Position numbers and translations under genes: made by a program. From Bacteroidia bacterium (lineage in GTDB: Bacteria > Bacteroidota > Bacteroidia > Flavobacteriales > Flavobacteriaceae), in contig JAUIBP010000009.1 in assembly GCA_030427735.1 (NCBI GenBank), positions 1-64,000 of the forward strand: a stretch of DNA of 64,000 nucleotides, in the 5' to 3' direction. The notes below the pieces were generated by a model that saw only the letters and a list, made by a program, of their open reading frames with translations, made no database searches and was not told the DNA's origin. Positions 51,366-61,800 of the stretch are shown one piece after another; position 1 is the stretch's first letter, and each line of letters starts with the position of its first letter.

Positions 51366-54110
51366 ATGAAAAAACTTTTTTTACATATTTTATTAATGAT
51401 TGTTAGTGCTAATGTGTTTGCCCAAAAAAACATATCGCTAAACAATTTACAATGCGAAATGTTGACCAATCCTCTGGGAATTGATGTGGTACAACCTCGA
51501 TTGAGCTGGAAAATTTCTACCGAAGCTCAGCATGTAAAACAAACAGCTTATCATATTTTGGTGGCATCATCTTTAGAAAAAATAAAGAACAATGAAGCCG
51601 ATTTATGGGATAGCGGCATTGTAAAAAGCGATGCCTCGGTAAATATTAAATACGATGGAAAAACTTTAGACAGTAAGGATGAAGCTTTTTGGAAAGTGAA
51701 AATTTGGACAAACAAAGGAGAGAGTTCTTGGAGTGAAACCGCTTTGTGGAGCATGGGAATTTTGACGTATGCAGAATGGAAATCTACCCGATGGATTGGG
51801 TACAATCAATTGTTTGAAGGCGATACCATAGGGCAGTTTTCAAAACTATCGGCTCGTTATGTTCGTAAGCAAATCAACCTAGAAAAAAAGGTGAAAAAAG
51901 CCAAAGTCTTTATCATGGGAATGGGGCTGTATGAGTTTTACATCAACGGAAAAAAAATAGGAAATCAGGTGTTAGCTCCTGTTCCAACCGATTATACCAA
52001 AAACGTAAAATACAATGTATTTGATGTGACTAAAGAACTTCAACAAGGCGATAATGTATTGGGGACTATTTTAGGAAATGGACGTTTTTTTGCCATGAGA
52101 CAAGAGTACAAACCTTATAAAATCAAAAGTTTTGGTTTTCCAAAAATGGCTCTTCAATTACAAGTTGAGTATGAGGATGGTACTAAAGAAACCATCAAAA
52201 CCGATCAAAGTTGGAAGTTTACTCCATACAGTCCTATTCGTGCAAACAATGAATACGATGGCGAAACCTACGATGCTCGTAAAGAAATGCCGAATTGGAA
52301 TACCGTTGGTTTTGATGATGCTTCTTGGATGAATATGATGTGGGTTCAAGAACCAGGCGGATTTTACGAAGGACAAATGACTCCAAATATGAAAGTTATG
52401 GATACCGTAAAACCATTGTCTATGACTAAAACCTCAAGAGGCACTTACATTTTGGACATGGGACAAAACATGGTCGGTTGGTTGCAAATAAAGGTAAAAG
52501 GAAATAAAGGGGATAAAATTGCGATGAAATTTGCAGAGTCTTTACAAGACGATGGCTCTTTATACATTGCCAATTTACGCGATGCCAAAACCACTGATTA
52601 TTATATTTTAAAAGGCGAAGGTGAAGAAGTTTGGGAACCTAAATTTGTATATCACGGTTTTCGTTTTGTAGAACTTTCAGGATTTACAAATCCTCCTAAA
52701 GCGAATGATTTTTTAGGAAAAGTGGTTTATGATGCTATGGAGACTGTAGGAACGTTTGAGAGTTCTAACGAAACCATGAATCAGATTTTTAAAAATGCCT
52801 ATTGGGGAATTAGAGGAAATTACAAAGGCATGCCTGTTGATTGTCCGCAACGTAATGAGCGTCAGCCATGGTTAGGCGATCGCACCACGGGAGCTTATGG
52901 AGAAAGTTTCATTTTTAACAATCAAACGCTGTATGCAAAATGGTTAGATGATATTAAATATTCGCAAACTTTAGATGGAGGAATTCCAGATGTAGCTCCT
53001 GCTTTTTGGCGTTACTATGGTGATGGAGTTACTTGGCAAGGGGCTTATTTAAAAGTAGCCGATATGCTGTATACGCAGTTTGGTGATGAAAAAGTGATTA
53101 AAGACCATTATCCATACATGAAAAAATGGATTTTGTACATGGAGGCAAATTATTTAAAGAACGATTTAATGACCAAAGACAAGTATGGGGATTGGTGTGT
53201 GCCGCCAGAATCTTTAGAAATTATTCGTTCCAAAGACCCTAAACGATTGACTGATGGCGAGGTGTTGTCTAGTGCTTTTTATTATCATTTGCTTCAAATC
53301 ATGCAAAAGTTTGCTAGAATTTCTGGAGCGCATCAAGATGATGTTGTTTATTACAATGCTTTAGCCAATCGTGTTAAAAAAGCTTTCAACGCAAAGTATT
53401 TCAACAAAGAAAATTACAGTTATGCCAATAATACGGTAACGGCCAATGTGTTGCCATTGGCTTTTAATATGGTGCCAGACCATTTAGAAAACAAAGTGTT
53501 TGAAAATATGACTCAGCAAATTGAAGTTGAAAAAGATGGGCATATTAGTACAGGGGTTGTTGGGACTCAGTTTTTAATGCGAACACTTTCTAGGTTTGGA
53601 CGTGGCGATTTAGCTTATAAGTTAGCTTCGAATAAAACCTACCCGAGTTGGGGCTATATGGTAGAAAATGGAGCAACTACTATTTGGGAATTGTGGAACG
53701 GAAATACGGCCAATCCAGAAATGAATTCACAAAATCACGTCATGTTGCTAGGTGATTTAATGATTTGGTACTACGAAAACATAGCAGGAATAAAAAGCAA
53801 TCCTGAAAATCCTGGTTTTAAAGAAATTATTATGAAACCCGATTTTGAGGCTGGATTAAGCTTTGTAAACGCTTCGTATCAGTCGCATTATGGATTGATA
53901 AAAAGTCACTGGAAAAAGAGCCGCAGGCATACCGATTGGCAAATAGAAATACCAGCAAATAGTTCTGCAAAGGTTTATATTCCAACTACAGCATCAAATA
54001 AAATTAAATTAAATTCTAAAGCATTAGATGCTTCCGATTACCGAATAGAAACCGAAGACAATTTTACGGTGCTTTATTTAGATTCTGGAAATTATAAGCT
54101 TCAATTTTAA
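51366..54110 (+). CDS. GH78 alpha-L-rhamnosidase, second copy
   Basis: 914 residues with a signal peptide (about 1-19, ending VFAQ), so soluble rather than lipidated, unlike the first copy. N-terminal fibronectin-like domain (PRLSWKISTEAQHVKQTAYH), sandwich (FIMGMGLYEFYINGKKIGNQ, GNGRFFAMRQ) and barrel with DCPQRNERQPWLGDRTTGAY (Asp492 region) and TTIWELWNG follow the GH78 order. The active-site loop differs from copy 1 (NERQPWLGD against REKLGWLEE), which suggests a different linkage or neighbouring sugar. It is preceded by a palindromic repeat element, so its expression may be set separately. Confidence 0.9.
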   Translation: MKKLFLHILLMIVSANVFAQKNISLNNLQCEMLTNPLGIDVVQPRLSWKISTEAQHVKQTAYHILVASSLEKIKNNEADLWDSGIVKSDASVNIKYDGKTLDSKDEAFWKVKIWTNKGESSWSETALWSMGILTYAEWKSTRWIGYNQLFEGDTIGQFSKLSARYVRKQINLEKKVKKAKVFIMGMGLYEFYINGKKIGNQVLAPVPTDYTKNVKYNVFDVTKELQQGDNVLGTILGNGRFFAMRQEYKPYKIKSFGFPKMALQLQVEYEDGTKETIKTDQSWKFTPYSPIRANNEYDGETYDARKEMPNWNTVGFDDASWMNMMWVQEPGGFYEGQMTPNMKVMDTVKPLSMTKTSRGTYILDMGQNMVGWLQIKVKGNKGDKIAMKFAESLQDDGSLYIANLRDAKTTDYYILKGEGEEVWEPKFVYHGFRFVELSGFTNPPKANDFLGKVVYDAMETVGTFESSNETMNQIFKNAYWGIRGNYKGMPVDCPQRNERQPWLGDRTTGAYGESFIFNNQTLYAKWLDDIKYSQTLDGGIPDVAPAFWRYYGDGVTWQGAYLKVADMLYTQFGDEKVIKDHYPYMKKWILYMEANYLKNDLMTKDKYGDWCVPPESLEIIRSKDPKRLTDGEVLSSAFYYHLLQIMQKFARISGAHQDDVVYYNALANRVKKAFNAKYFNKENYSYANNTVTANVLPLAFNMVPDHLENKVFENMTQQIEVEKDGHISTGVVGTQFLMRTLSRFGRGDLAYKLASNKTYPSWGYMVENGATTIWELWNGNTANPEMNSQNHVMLLGDLMIWYYENIAGIKSNPENPGFKEIIMKPDFEAGLSFVNASYQSHYGLIKSHWKKSRRHTDWQIEIPANSSAKVYIPTTASNKIKLNSKALDASDYRIETEDNFTVLYLDSGNYKLQF

Positions 54111-54147
54111 ATTGAAATATTTCTGGTATCATGATGCTACAGGATAC

Positions 54148-54161
54148 TTATGCAATCGATT
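54148..54161 (+). promoter_or_regulatory. Candidate LacI-type operator upstream of the propeller-isomerase gene
   Basis: TTATGCAATCGATT with the AATCGATT palindrome. It is the reverse complement of the core at 28806-28820 and lies 60 bases before the 54221 ATG. Confidence 0.4.
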
Positions 54162-54220
54162 TAAATTATTTTTAGGCGTTAAAGTTTAAATACTATTCTA
54201 CTAACTAATTACTATAACAA

Positions 54221-56164
54221 ATGAAATTATTAAAAACCACATGCTTATTGTTTAGCTTTCTGGTTTTAGCCAGTTGTAAAGAATCTACAACACCCGAATC
54301 AGCTTCGGTAGCTACGGTGGCTTTAGAAGATAAAACCTGGCGTGAAGGGATCGAGGTTGATGAATTTATTTTTAACGAAGCATCTTATTTATCGGCACAT
54401 GCCGCAACTATTGTAGAAAATACAAAAGGGGAGTTGGTAGCTTCTTGGTTTGGAGGCACCCATGAACGCAATCCAGATGTTGGTATTTGGGTAAGTAAAC
54501 GTAAAAATGGAAAGTGGACAGAAGGTGTAGAGGTTGCCAATGGTGTACAAAACGATACGTTGCGTTACCCTACATGGAATCCAGTATTGTATCAAATTCC
54601 TGATGGCGATTTAATGTTGTTTTACAAAATTGGTCCAAGCCCATCAACATGGTGGGGCATGTTAAAACGTTCTAAAGATGGTGGCGAAACCTGGTCTGAA
54701 GCAGAAAAGTTGCCAGAAGGTTTTTTAGGCCCTATTAAAAATAAACCAGAATTATTAGAAAATGGTAATCTATTGTTGCCGTCGAGTGTAGAAGGTAATG
54801 GATGGAATTTACGCATGGAATCGACTCCAGATTTTGGAAAAACCTGGAAAATGCATGATACCTTACCAAAAGGCCCAAACGCTATTAATGCGATTCAGCC
54901 AAGTATTTTATTCCATGGCAATGGTAAACTACAACAAATTGGCAGAACCAGAAACAGGCATTTATTTTCAATCTGGTCTGAAGATAACGGGCAAACCTGG
55001 TCGCCTTTAGAGTTGTTAAACATGCCAAATAACAGTTCTGGAACCGATGCCGTAACGATGAAAAATGGCGAACACGCCTTAATTTATAATCATGTTTGGC
55101 CAAATGAAGACATGAATAAAAGCTACAGAAGTCCGTTAAACATTGCCATTTCTAAAGATGGTATTAACTGGAATGCGGCTTTGGTTATAGAAGATTCAAA
55201 AATTAGTCAGTATTCTTATCCATCAATCATTCAAGGGTCAGATGGTATGTTGCATTGTGTGTACACTTGGAGACGTCAAAAAATAAAGTATGTAAAAATC
55301 GATCCATCTAAATTGGTTACTTTCCCAATTGAAGATGGTGTTTGGCCTGGCCCAACTAAAGAGCGTTATAAAGTAGCCGTTTGCGATTGGATGATTTTAA
55401 AACGTCAGAAATTAGGATCGTTTGAGCGTGCCAAAGAAATTGGTGCCGATGGTATAGAAATGGATATGGGCGGCTTAGGAAATCGCGAAACCTTCGATAG
55501 TAAATTTATAAATGGCGACACCGCTAGTGTACGTGTATTTAAACAAAAAATGGCAGAAACAGGAATCGAAATCAGTTCTGTGGCCATGTCTGGATTTTAT
55601 GCCCAATCGTTTGCCGAGCGCCCAACGGTAAAACAAATGGTAAACGATTGTATAGAAGTTATGAAAACGTTTAATGTGCAAGTGGCTTATTTACCATTAG
55701 GCACTAAAGGCGATCTGGTAAAACATCCGGAATTACGCCCTGCCATTGTAGAGCGTTTGCGCTGGGCAGGAAAACAAGTCGATAAAATTAATGGCATTAT
55801 TGCCGTAGAAACATCATTGTCGGCAGAAGAAGAAAAGAAATTGTTAGAAGAAGTGGGTAATCGAAATATAAAAATAGCCTTCAATTTTGCTAATGCTATT
55901 AAAAACGGACGTGATATTTCGAAAGAACTAAAAACTTTAGGTCGCGATAATATTGGAGAAATCCATGCATCGAATACCGATGGCCATTGGATAGAAAACG
56001 ATTCGGCTATCGATCTTCCGAAAATTAAAGAGACTTTAGATAAAATGCATTGGAAAGGCTGGTTAATTGTAGAGCGTTCTCGCGATACCACAGATGTGCA
56101 TAACGTGGTGAAAAATTACGGAGCCAATGCCGCCTATCTTAAAAAAGTGTTTCAAGAAAACTAA
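54221..56164 (+). CDS. Fusion of a sialidase-like propeller and a sugar isomerase/epimerase-like TIM barrel, lipoprotein
   Basis: 647 residues with a lipobox (LVLASCKE). Residues about 35-380 form a propeller with Asp-boxes RSKDGGETWSE, STPDFGKTWKM, WSEDNGQTWSP and SKDGINWNA. Residues about 387-645 form an AP-endonuclease-2/xylose-isomerase-like barrel: VAVCDWMILKRQKLGSFERA, GADGIEMDMGG, IAVETSLS, IAFNFANA, EIHASNTDG and LIVERSRD. Candidate metal ligands Glu, His and Glu are kept, but the usual Asp reads Asn (AFNFAN). Both domains are in one uninterrupted frame. An exported isomerase is unusual, since such enzymes normally work in the cytoplasm. Six bases separate it from the next gene. Confidence 0.7.
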   Translation: MKLLKTTCLLFSFLVLASCKESTTPESASVATVALEDKTWREGIEVDEFIFNEASYLSAHAATIVENTKGELVASWFGGTHERNPDVGIWVSKRKNGKWTEGVEVANGVQNDTLRYPTWNPVLYQIPDGDLMLFYKIGPSPSTWWGMLKRSKDGGETWSEAEKLPEGFLGPIKNKPELLENGNLLLPSSVEGNGWNLRMESTPDFGKTWKMHDTLPKGPNAINAIQPSILFHGNGKLQQIGRTRNRHLFSIWSEDNGQTWSPLELLNMPNNSSGTDAVTMKNGEHALIYNHVWPNEDMNKSYRSPLNIAISKDGINWNAALVIEDSKISQYSYPSIIQGSDGMLHCVYTWRRQKIKYVKIDPSKLVTFPIEDGVWPGPTKERYKVAVCDWMILKRQKLGSFERAKEIGADGIEMDMGGLGNRETFDSKFINGDTASVRVFKQKMAETGIEISSVAMSGFYAQSFAERPTVKQMVNDCIEVMKTFNVQVAYLPLGTKGDLVKHPELRPAIVERLRWAGKQVDKINGIIAVETSLSAEEEKKLLEEVGNRNIKIAFNFANAIKNGRDISKELKTLGRDNIGEIHASNTDGHWIENDSAIDLPKIKETLDKMHWKGWLIVERSRDTTDVHNVVKNYGANAAYLKKVFQEN

Positions 56165-56170
56165 GAAATT

Positions 56171-58852
56171 ATGAAGCATTTAAGCATTTTAGTATTTGCT
56201 TTTTTAATGGTGGTATCTTGTTCCAAACAAACTACAGTCACTTTAGTCGGTAACGAAACATCGTCTAGAGTGGCTTTCGGTTTAGAAAGATTGTCGGATG
56301 CCTTGATTTCTCAGGGCTATAAAGTGAATTTGAGTACCGAAGAACCAAAATCAGATCAGGATTTTGTCATTAAAGTGCAGGTAAGCCCAGATACAACTAA
56401 AAAGGAAGGGTTTAATATTGAGTCGAAAAATCATCAAATACAAGTAACAGGTTTTGATGATTCTGGAGCTCTATACGGCGTTTTAGAGTTGATTGATCAG
56501 ATAAATGCACAGGGCGAAATTCCGAAGGAAATTCATATAACAGATCAGCCAGAAATGGTGCTTAGAGGCACCGCAATCGGACTTCAAAAAACAACGTATT
56601 TAGAAGGACGTGGTGTTTATGAATACCCTTATACTCCAGAAAATTTTCCTTGGTTTTACGATAAGGAATTGTGGATACAGTATTTAGATATGATGGTTGA
56701 AAACAGATTCAACTCGTTGTATTTATGGAATGGCCATCCATTTGCTTCGTTAGTGAAATTAAAAGACTATCCGTTTGCAGTTGAGGTTAGTGATGAAGAT
56801 TTTAAAAAGAATGAAGACATTTTTAATTTTATTACGCAAGAAGCCGATAAAAGAGGTATTTGGGTTATCCAGATGTTCTACAATATAATGGTTTCTAAAC
56901 CTTTTGCAGAGCATTACGGTATAAAAACGCAAGATCGGTCGCGACCAATAACGCCGTTAATTGCCGATTATAATAGAAAATCTATAGCGGCTTTTGTAGA
57001 AAAATATCCCAATGTAGGACTATTGGTAGCTCTGGGCGAAGCCATGGAGCGTGAATACGATGTAGAGTGGTTTACAGAAACGATAATTCCAGGTGTAAAA
57101 GATGGTTTGAAAGCCTTAGGAAAAACCGAAGAGCCTCCCATTATTTTAAGGGCTCATGATACCGATGCTCCTTTGGTAATGCAACATGCGTTGCCTTTGT
57201 ATAAAAATTTATACACTACACATAAGTATAATGGCGAATCGTTAACAACGTATCAGCCACGCGGGCCATGGACAGAAATTCATAAAAATTTAAGTCAGGC
57301 AGGATCTACGCACATTTCCAATGTTCATGTTTTGGCTAATTTAGAGCCGTTCCGTTACGGTTCGCCAGATTTTATTCAAAAAAGCGTGCAAGCCATGCAC
57401 AATATTCATGGGGCAAATGCTTTGCATTTATATCCGTTATCATCGTATTGGGACTGGCCATATGCACCAGATAAAACCGAGCCAAGACTTTTGGAAATAG
57501 ATCGCGATTGGATTTGGTATAAGGCTTGGGCGCGTTATGCTTGGCAAAGTAACCGCGATAGGGCAAAAGAAATCTCTTATTGGAGTGAGGTGCTGGGAGC
57601 CAAATTTGGAACTGATAATGAAACAGCACAATCTATTTTAAAAGCTTATGAAGAAGCTGGAGAAATAGCTCCAAAAACCTTACGCCGATTTGGAATAACC
57701 GAAGGCAACCGACAAACCTTATTGTTAGGGATGTTCGAGAGCCAATTGGTAAATCCGTATAAATGGCGTGTATATCCAGGGTTTTACGAATCTTGTGGTC
57801 CTGAGGGAGAAATTCTGTTAGAATACGCCAAAAAAGAATGGTATAAACAGCCTCACGAAGGCGAGACCCCTGTACAAATTATAGATGAAATTGTAGCGCA
57901 CGGACAAGCAGCCGTGGAGGCGATAGATGCCGCTTCACCTTATATTTCTGAGCAACAAAGCGAGTTCAAGCGCTTAAAAAACGATATGTATTGTTACAAA
58001 GCCTTTGCCGATTGTTTTGCAGAAAAAGTAAAAGCAGCTTTACTGGTATTACGATATAGCTATTCTAAAGATATTTCAGATTTAGAAGCCGCTTTACCAC
58101 ATCTGGAACAGAGTATTGTGCATTATCAAAAGTTGGTGAATTTAACTCAGGATTCTTATTTCTATGCAAATGGAATGCAAACAGCTCAACGTAGAATCCC
58201 TATTGGCGGTGATGATGGTAAAAATAAAACATGGAAGGAATTGTTGTCACATTACGAGCGCGAATTGGCAAATTTCAAACGGAATTTAGAGCTTTTAAAA
58301 GCATCTAAAGACGGTACAATCGAGAAAGATGTTGTTGAGCCTTGGCAGCCAGGGCAGGTAACCATGTTGAGTGAAGTTAATGGAAGTTATCCTGTAAAAA
58401 CGGGAATACAAGTTTACGGAATTCCAGAATCGGAAATTACTGATTTAGCGCCAGAATTACAACATTTATCAGGCATGTCGCTTGTGGCCGATAACCAAAA
58501 TAAAAATGGAACTCAGCTTAAATTTAAATGTGAAACCCCCGTTAAACTAGTGGTTGGTTATTTTAAAACCGATCAAAAGCGGTTTTTATTTCCTCCTAGT
58601 TTAGAAACCAATGCGGCAGGCAATACGCATGGACAAGCCGAGGTGGTTTTGGCTAATGCCATGAAGTTAAAACAAATGCCAGGAATAAATATTCATACGT
58701 ACAATTTTAATGCAGGCGAACATGAACTTAATTTAGGAAAAGGTCGTGTTTTAATTTTAGGATTTATCGATGCCAACCAGAATATCAATTCTAGAGATGT
58801 TGGATTAATTGGTAAAGACGATAAAGAAGCCGTAGATTGGTTATTTTATTAA
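56171..58852 (+). CDS. Large secreted glycosidase-like protein, GH67/GH115/GH20-type architecture
   Basis: 893 residues with a lipobox (LMVVSCSK). Residues about 25-125 match the small alpha/beta domain found in front of GH20, GH67 and GH115 barrels (FVIKVQVSPDT, GALYGVLELIDQIN). The barrel (about 135-480) includes MVENRFNSLYLWNGHPFA, LLVALGEAMEREYDVEW and NALHLYPLSSYWDWPYAPD. The later part is helical and ends in a beta-sandwich. Glu residues in LGEAMEREY are the best active-site candidates. I cannot place it in a numbered family with confidence. By analogy with GH67/GH115, alpha-glucuronidase is the first hypothesis. Confidence 0.55.
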   Translation: MKHLSILVFAFLMVVSCSKQTTVTLVGNETSSRVAFGLERLSDALISQGYKVNLSTEEPKSDQDFVIKVQVSPDTTKKEGFNIESKNHQIQVTGFDDSGALYGVLELIDQINAQGEIPKEIHITDQPEMVLRGTAIGLQKTTYLEGRGVYEYPYTPENFPWFYDKELWIQYLDMMVENRFNSLYLWNGHPFASLVKLKDYPFAVEVSDEDFKKNEDIFNFITQEADKRGIWVIQMFYNIMVSKPFAEHYGIKTQDRSRPITPLIADYNRKSIAAFVEKYPNVGLLVALGEAMEREYDVEWFTETIIPGVKDGLKALGKTEEPPIILRAHDTDAPLVMQHALPLYKNLYTTHKYNGESLTTYQPRGPWTEIHKNLSQAGSTHISNVHVLANLEPFRYGSPDFIQKSVQAMHNIHGANALHLYPLSSYWDWPYAPDKTEPRLLEIDRDWIWYKAWARYAWQSNRDRAKEISYWSEVLGAKFGTDNETAQSILKAYEEAGEIAPKTLRRFGITEGNRQTLLLGMFESQLVNPYKWRVYPGFYESCGPEGEILLEYAKKEWYKQPHEGETPVQIIDEIVAHGQAAVEAIDAASPYISEQQSEFKRLKNDMYCYKAFADCFAEKVKAALLVLRYSYSKDISDLEAALPHLEQSIVHYQKLVNLTQDSYFYANGMQTAQRRIPIGGDDGKNKTWKELLSHYERELANFKRNLELLKASKDGTIEKDVVEPWQPGQVTMLSEVNGSYPVKTGIQVYGIPESEITDLAPELQHLSGMSLVADNQNKNGTQLKFKCETPVKLVVGYFKTDQKRFLFPPSLETNAAGNTHGQAEVVLANAMKLKQMPGINIHTYNFNAGEHELNLGKGRVLILGFIDANQNINSRDVGLIGKDDKEAVDWLFY

Positions 58853-58856
58853 TTGA

Positions 58857-61800
58857 ATGAAGAACATACAGTATATAATTCTAGCAACACTTTTGGTATT
58901 CATGTCGTGCGACAATGAAATAGCTGTTGATAATGCTAGAAAGGAAATCAGTTTAAACGACAATTGGCACACGATTCATTTAGATAGTTTGCATCAGCCG
59001 GAAGCCGATTTTGTTAAAAATATCTCGGTTAATCAGGATTGGAAAGCTGTTTCTGTACCACATAATTGGGATCAGTATTATGGTTACCGTCGTATGAAAC
59101 ACGGTAATTTGCACGGTACGGCTTGGTATTATAAAACCTTAAAGTTAAATGCTGAAGATGAAGGGAAACAACACTTTTTGTTTTTTGAAGGCGTGGGATC
59201 GTACGCTACCGTTTGGGTAAACGGAAAAGAAGTGGGAAGTCACAAAGGCGGAAGAACAACCTTTACTTTAGATATTACCGATGTGGTTGATTTTAATGCT
59301 GAAAACAACATTGTAGTGAAAGCGGCGCACCCCGCATTTATTGCCGATTTACCTTGGGTATGCGGTGGTTGTTCGGGAGAATGGGGCTTCTCGGAAGGCT
59401 CTCAGCCAATGGGAATCTTTAGACCGGTGTCTTTAGTGGTTACCGATAAATTACGTATTGAACCTTTCGGAGTTCATGTGTGGAATGATGCATCAACTAA
59501 TAAAGAAAACGCTTTACTTCATACCACTACAGAGGTTAAAAACTATAGCGGTTCAGCAAAACAAATCACTGTTGAAAATACTTTGTTAGATGCCGATGGA
59601 AAACAAGTAGTTTCAGTTAAGACAGATGTTGACAACGTTTCTGGTTTAAAGGAAATCAAGCAAACTTTGCCAGAGTTTTCAAACCCTAAATTATGGTCGC
59701 CGGAAGATCCGTATTTGTATCAGTTGGTGACTAAAGTTTACGAAAATGGCGATTTAAAAGATGCATTAACCACACCGTACGGAATCCGTTGGGTAAGTTG
59801 GCCAATTAATCGTGAAGGCGATGATAATCGTTTCTTCTTAAATGATAAACCTGTTTTTATTAACGGAACTTGTGAATATGAGCACCTCATTGGTAGAAGT
59901 CATTCGTTTTCAGATAAAGATGTAAAAGCGAGAATCGGTCAAGTAAAAGCTGCCGGGTATAACGCCTTTCGTGAAGGCCATCAACCACATAATTTAAGAT
60001 ATCAGGAACATTTAGATGAAGAGGGGATTTTATTTTGGAGCCAGTTTTCAGCACATATCTGGTACGATACGCCAGAGTTTAAAGAAAATTTTAAAACTTT
60101 ATTGAAGGAATGGATTAGAGAGCGCCGAAACAATCCGTCGGTGGTGATGTGGGGACTGCAAAACGAGAGTACCATTCCAAAGGAATTTGCAGAAGAATGC
60201 ACAGAAATTATTCGCGAGTTAGATCCAACGTCAGCGCAACAACGTTTGGTGACAACCTGTAATGGAGGAGAAGGTACCGATTGGAATGTGATTCAGAATT
60301 GGTCGGGAACTTATGGCGGAGATCCGTTTAATTACGGGGAAGAAATGACCGAACACCTATTAAATGGTGAATATGGCGCCTGGCGTTCGGCCGATTTACA
60401 TACCGAAGGCGAGTTCAACCAAAAAGGTGAATTAAGCGAAAATCGTTTTTCACAATTGATGGAAATTAAGGTCGCTGAAGCTGAGTCTGTAAGTGATAAT
60501 ATTGTAGGGCAATACCATTGGTTATTGTATTCGCACGAAAATCCTGGGCGTTCGCAAAACGGCGAAGGGTATCGAGATATCGATAAAGTGGGGCCAGTAA
60601 ATTACAAAGGTATTTTCACCATTTGGGGCGAACCTTTAGATGCGTTTTATATGTATCGCGCCAATTATGTGTCGAATAAAAAAGAGCCGATGGTGTATAT
60701 CGTGTCGCATTCTTGGCCAACCCGATGGAATGATGCAGGAACGAAAAACGGTATCGACGTGTATTCCAATTGTGATGAAGTGGAATTGTTTAATGATGTT
60801 AATGAAGCATCATTAGGAAAACAAAAAAATCCAGGTTTAGGTAAACATTTTCAGTTTAATAATGTCGATGTAAAATATAATGTACTTTACGCGATTGGTT
60901 ATGTTGATGGAAAACCAGTAGCCAAAGATTATATCGTGTTGAATAATTTACCAAAAGCACCACATTTTGATGCCTTGGTAAGTGAAAAAAATGAGATTTT
61001 AAAACCAGCCGAAGGTCTTAATTACCTGTATCGCGTAAATAGTGGAGGAGCTGATTATACCGATACCTTCGGAAATACTTGGTTAGTCGATGTCCATAAA
61101 ACCGATGAAAATGCTTGGGGCTCGCTATCATGGACCGATACTTTTGAAAACCTTCCTGCGTATTATGCGAGTCAGCGTACTACTTACGACCCGATTGCCG
61201 GAACGCAAGACTGGAAACTGTTTCAGGATTTTAGATATGGAGCCGATAAGTTGCATTACGAATTTCCTGTGCCAGATGACGAATACCAAGTAGAATTGTA
61301 TTTTAACGAGCCTTGGTACGGTACTGGAGGCGGTATGAACTGCGAAGACTGGCGTGTGTTTGATATCGCGATTAATGATGAAATTGTAGAAGATAATTTA
61401 GATATCTGGAAAACTGTTGGTCATGATTCGGCACTTAAAAAAGTATATTCAGCGAAAAGTGTCAATGGTAAATTAATCATTTCATTCCCGAATGTGGCTT
61501 CAGGACAGGCGGTGATTTCTGCGATTGCTATTGCTTCAAAAGATCATAATGTACATCCAGCAAAACCTTCCGATAAGAACATTCTAAATGTTTCTGCAAA
61601 TGCTGAGCTAAAGGTAGCTTCTTGGTTAAATATTACAGACAAACAATTTGTGAGTTCAAATGCTAGTTTTACCAAATTGCCTTCAGAATTGTATGGCGCC
61701 GATTATTTAAGATTTCCTATTTCAGAAGCCACTAAAACGGTTTCTGGGCATTTCACTTTAAAACACGATGCTACAGTTTATGCTTTGGTAAATTCAGAAA

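Noticed and set aside
55687-56091. Minus-strand frame of 134 codons inside the propeller-isomerase gene
   Set aside because: It is antisense to the conserved isomerase barrel, with no independent signal.
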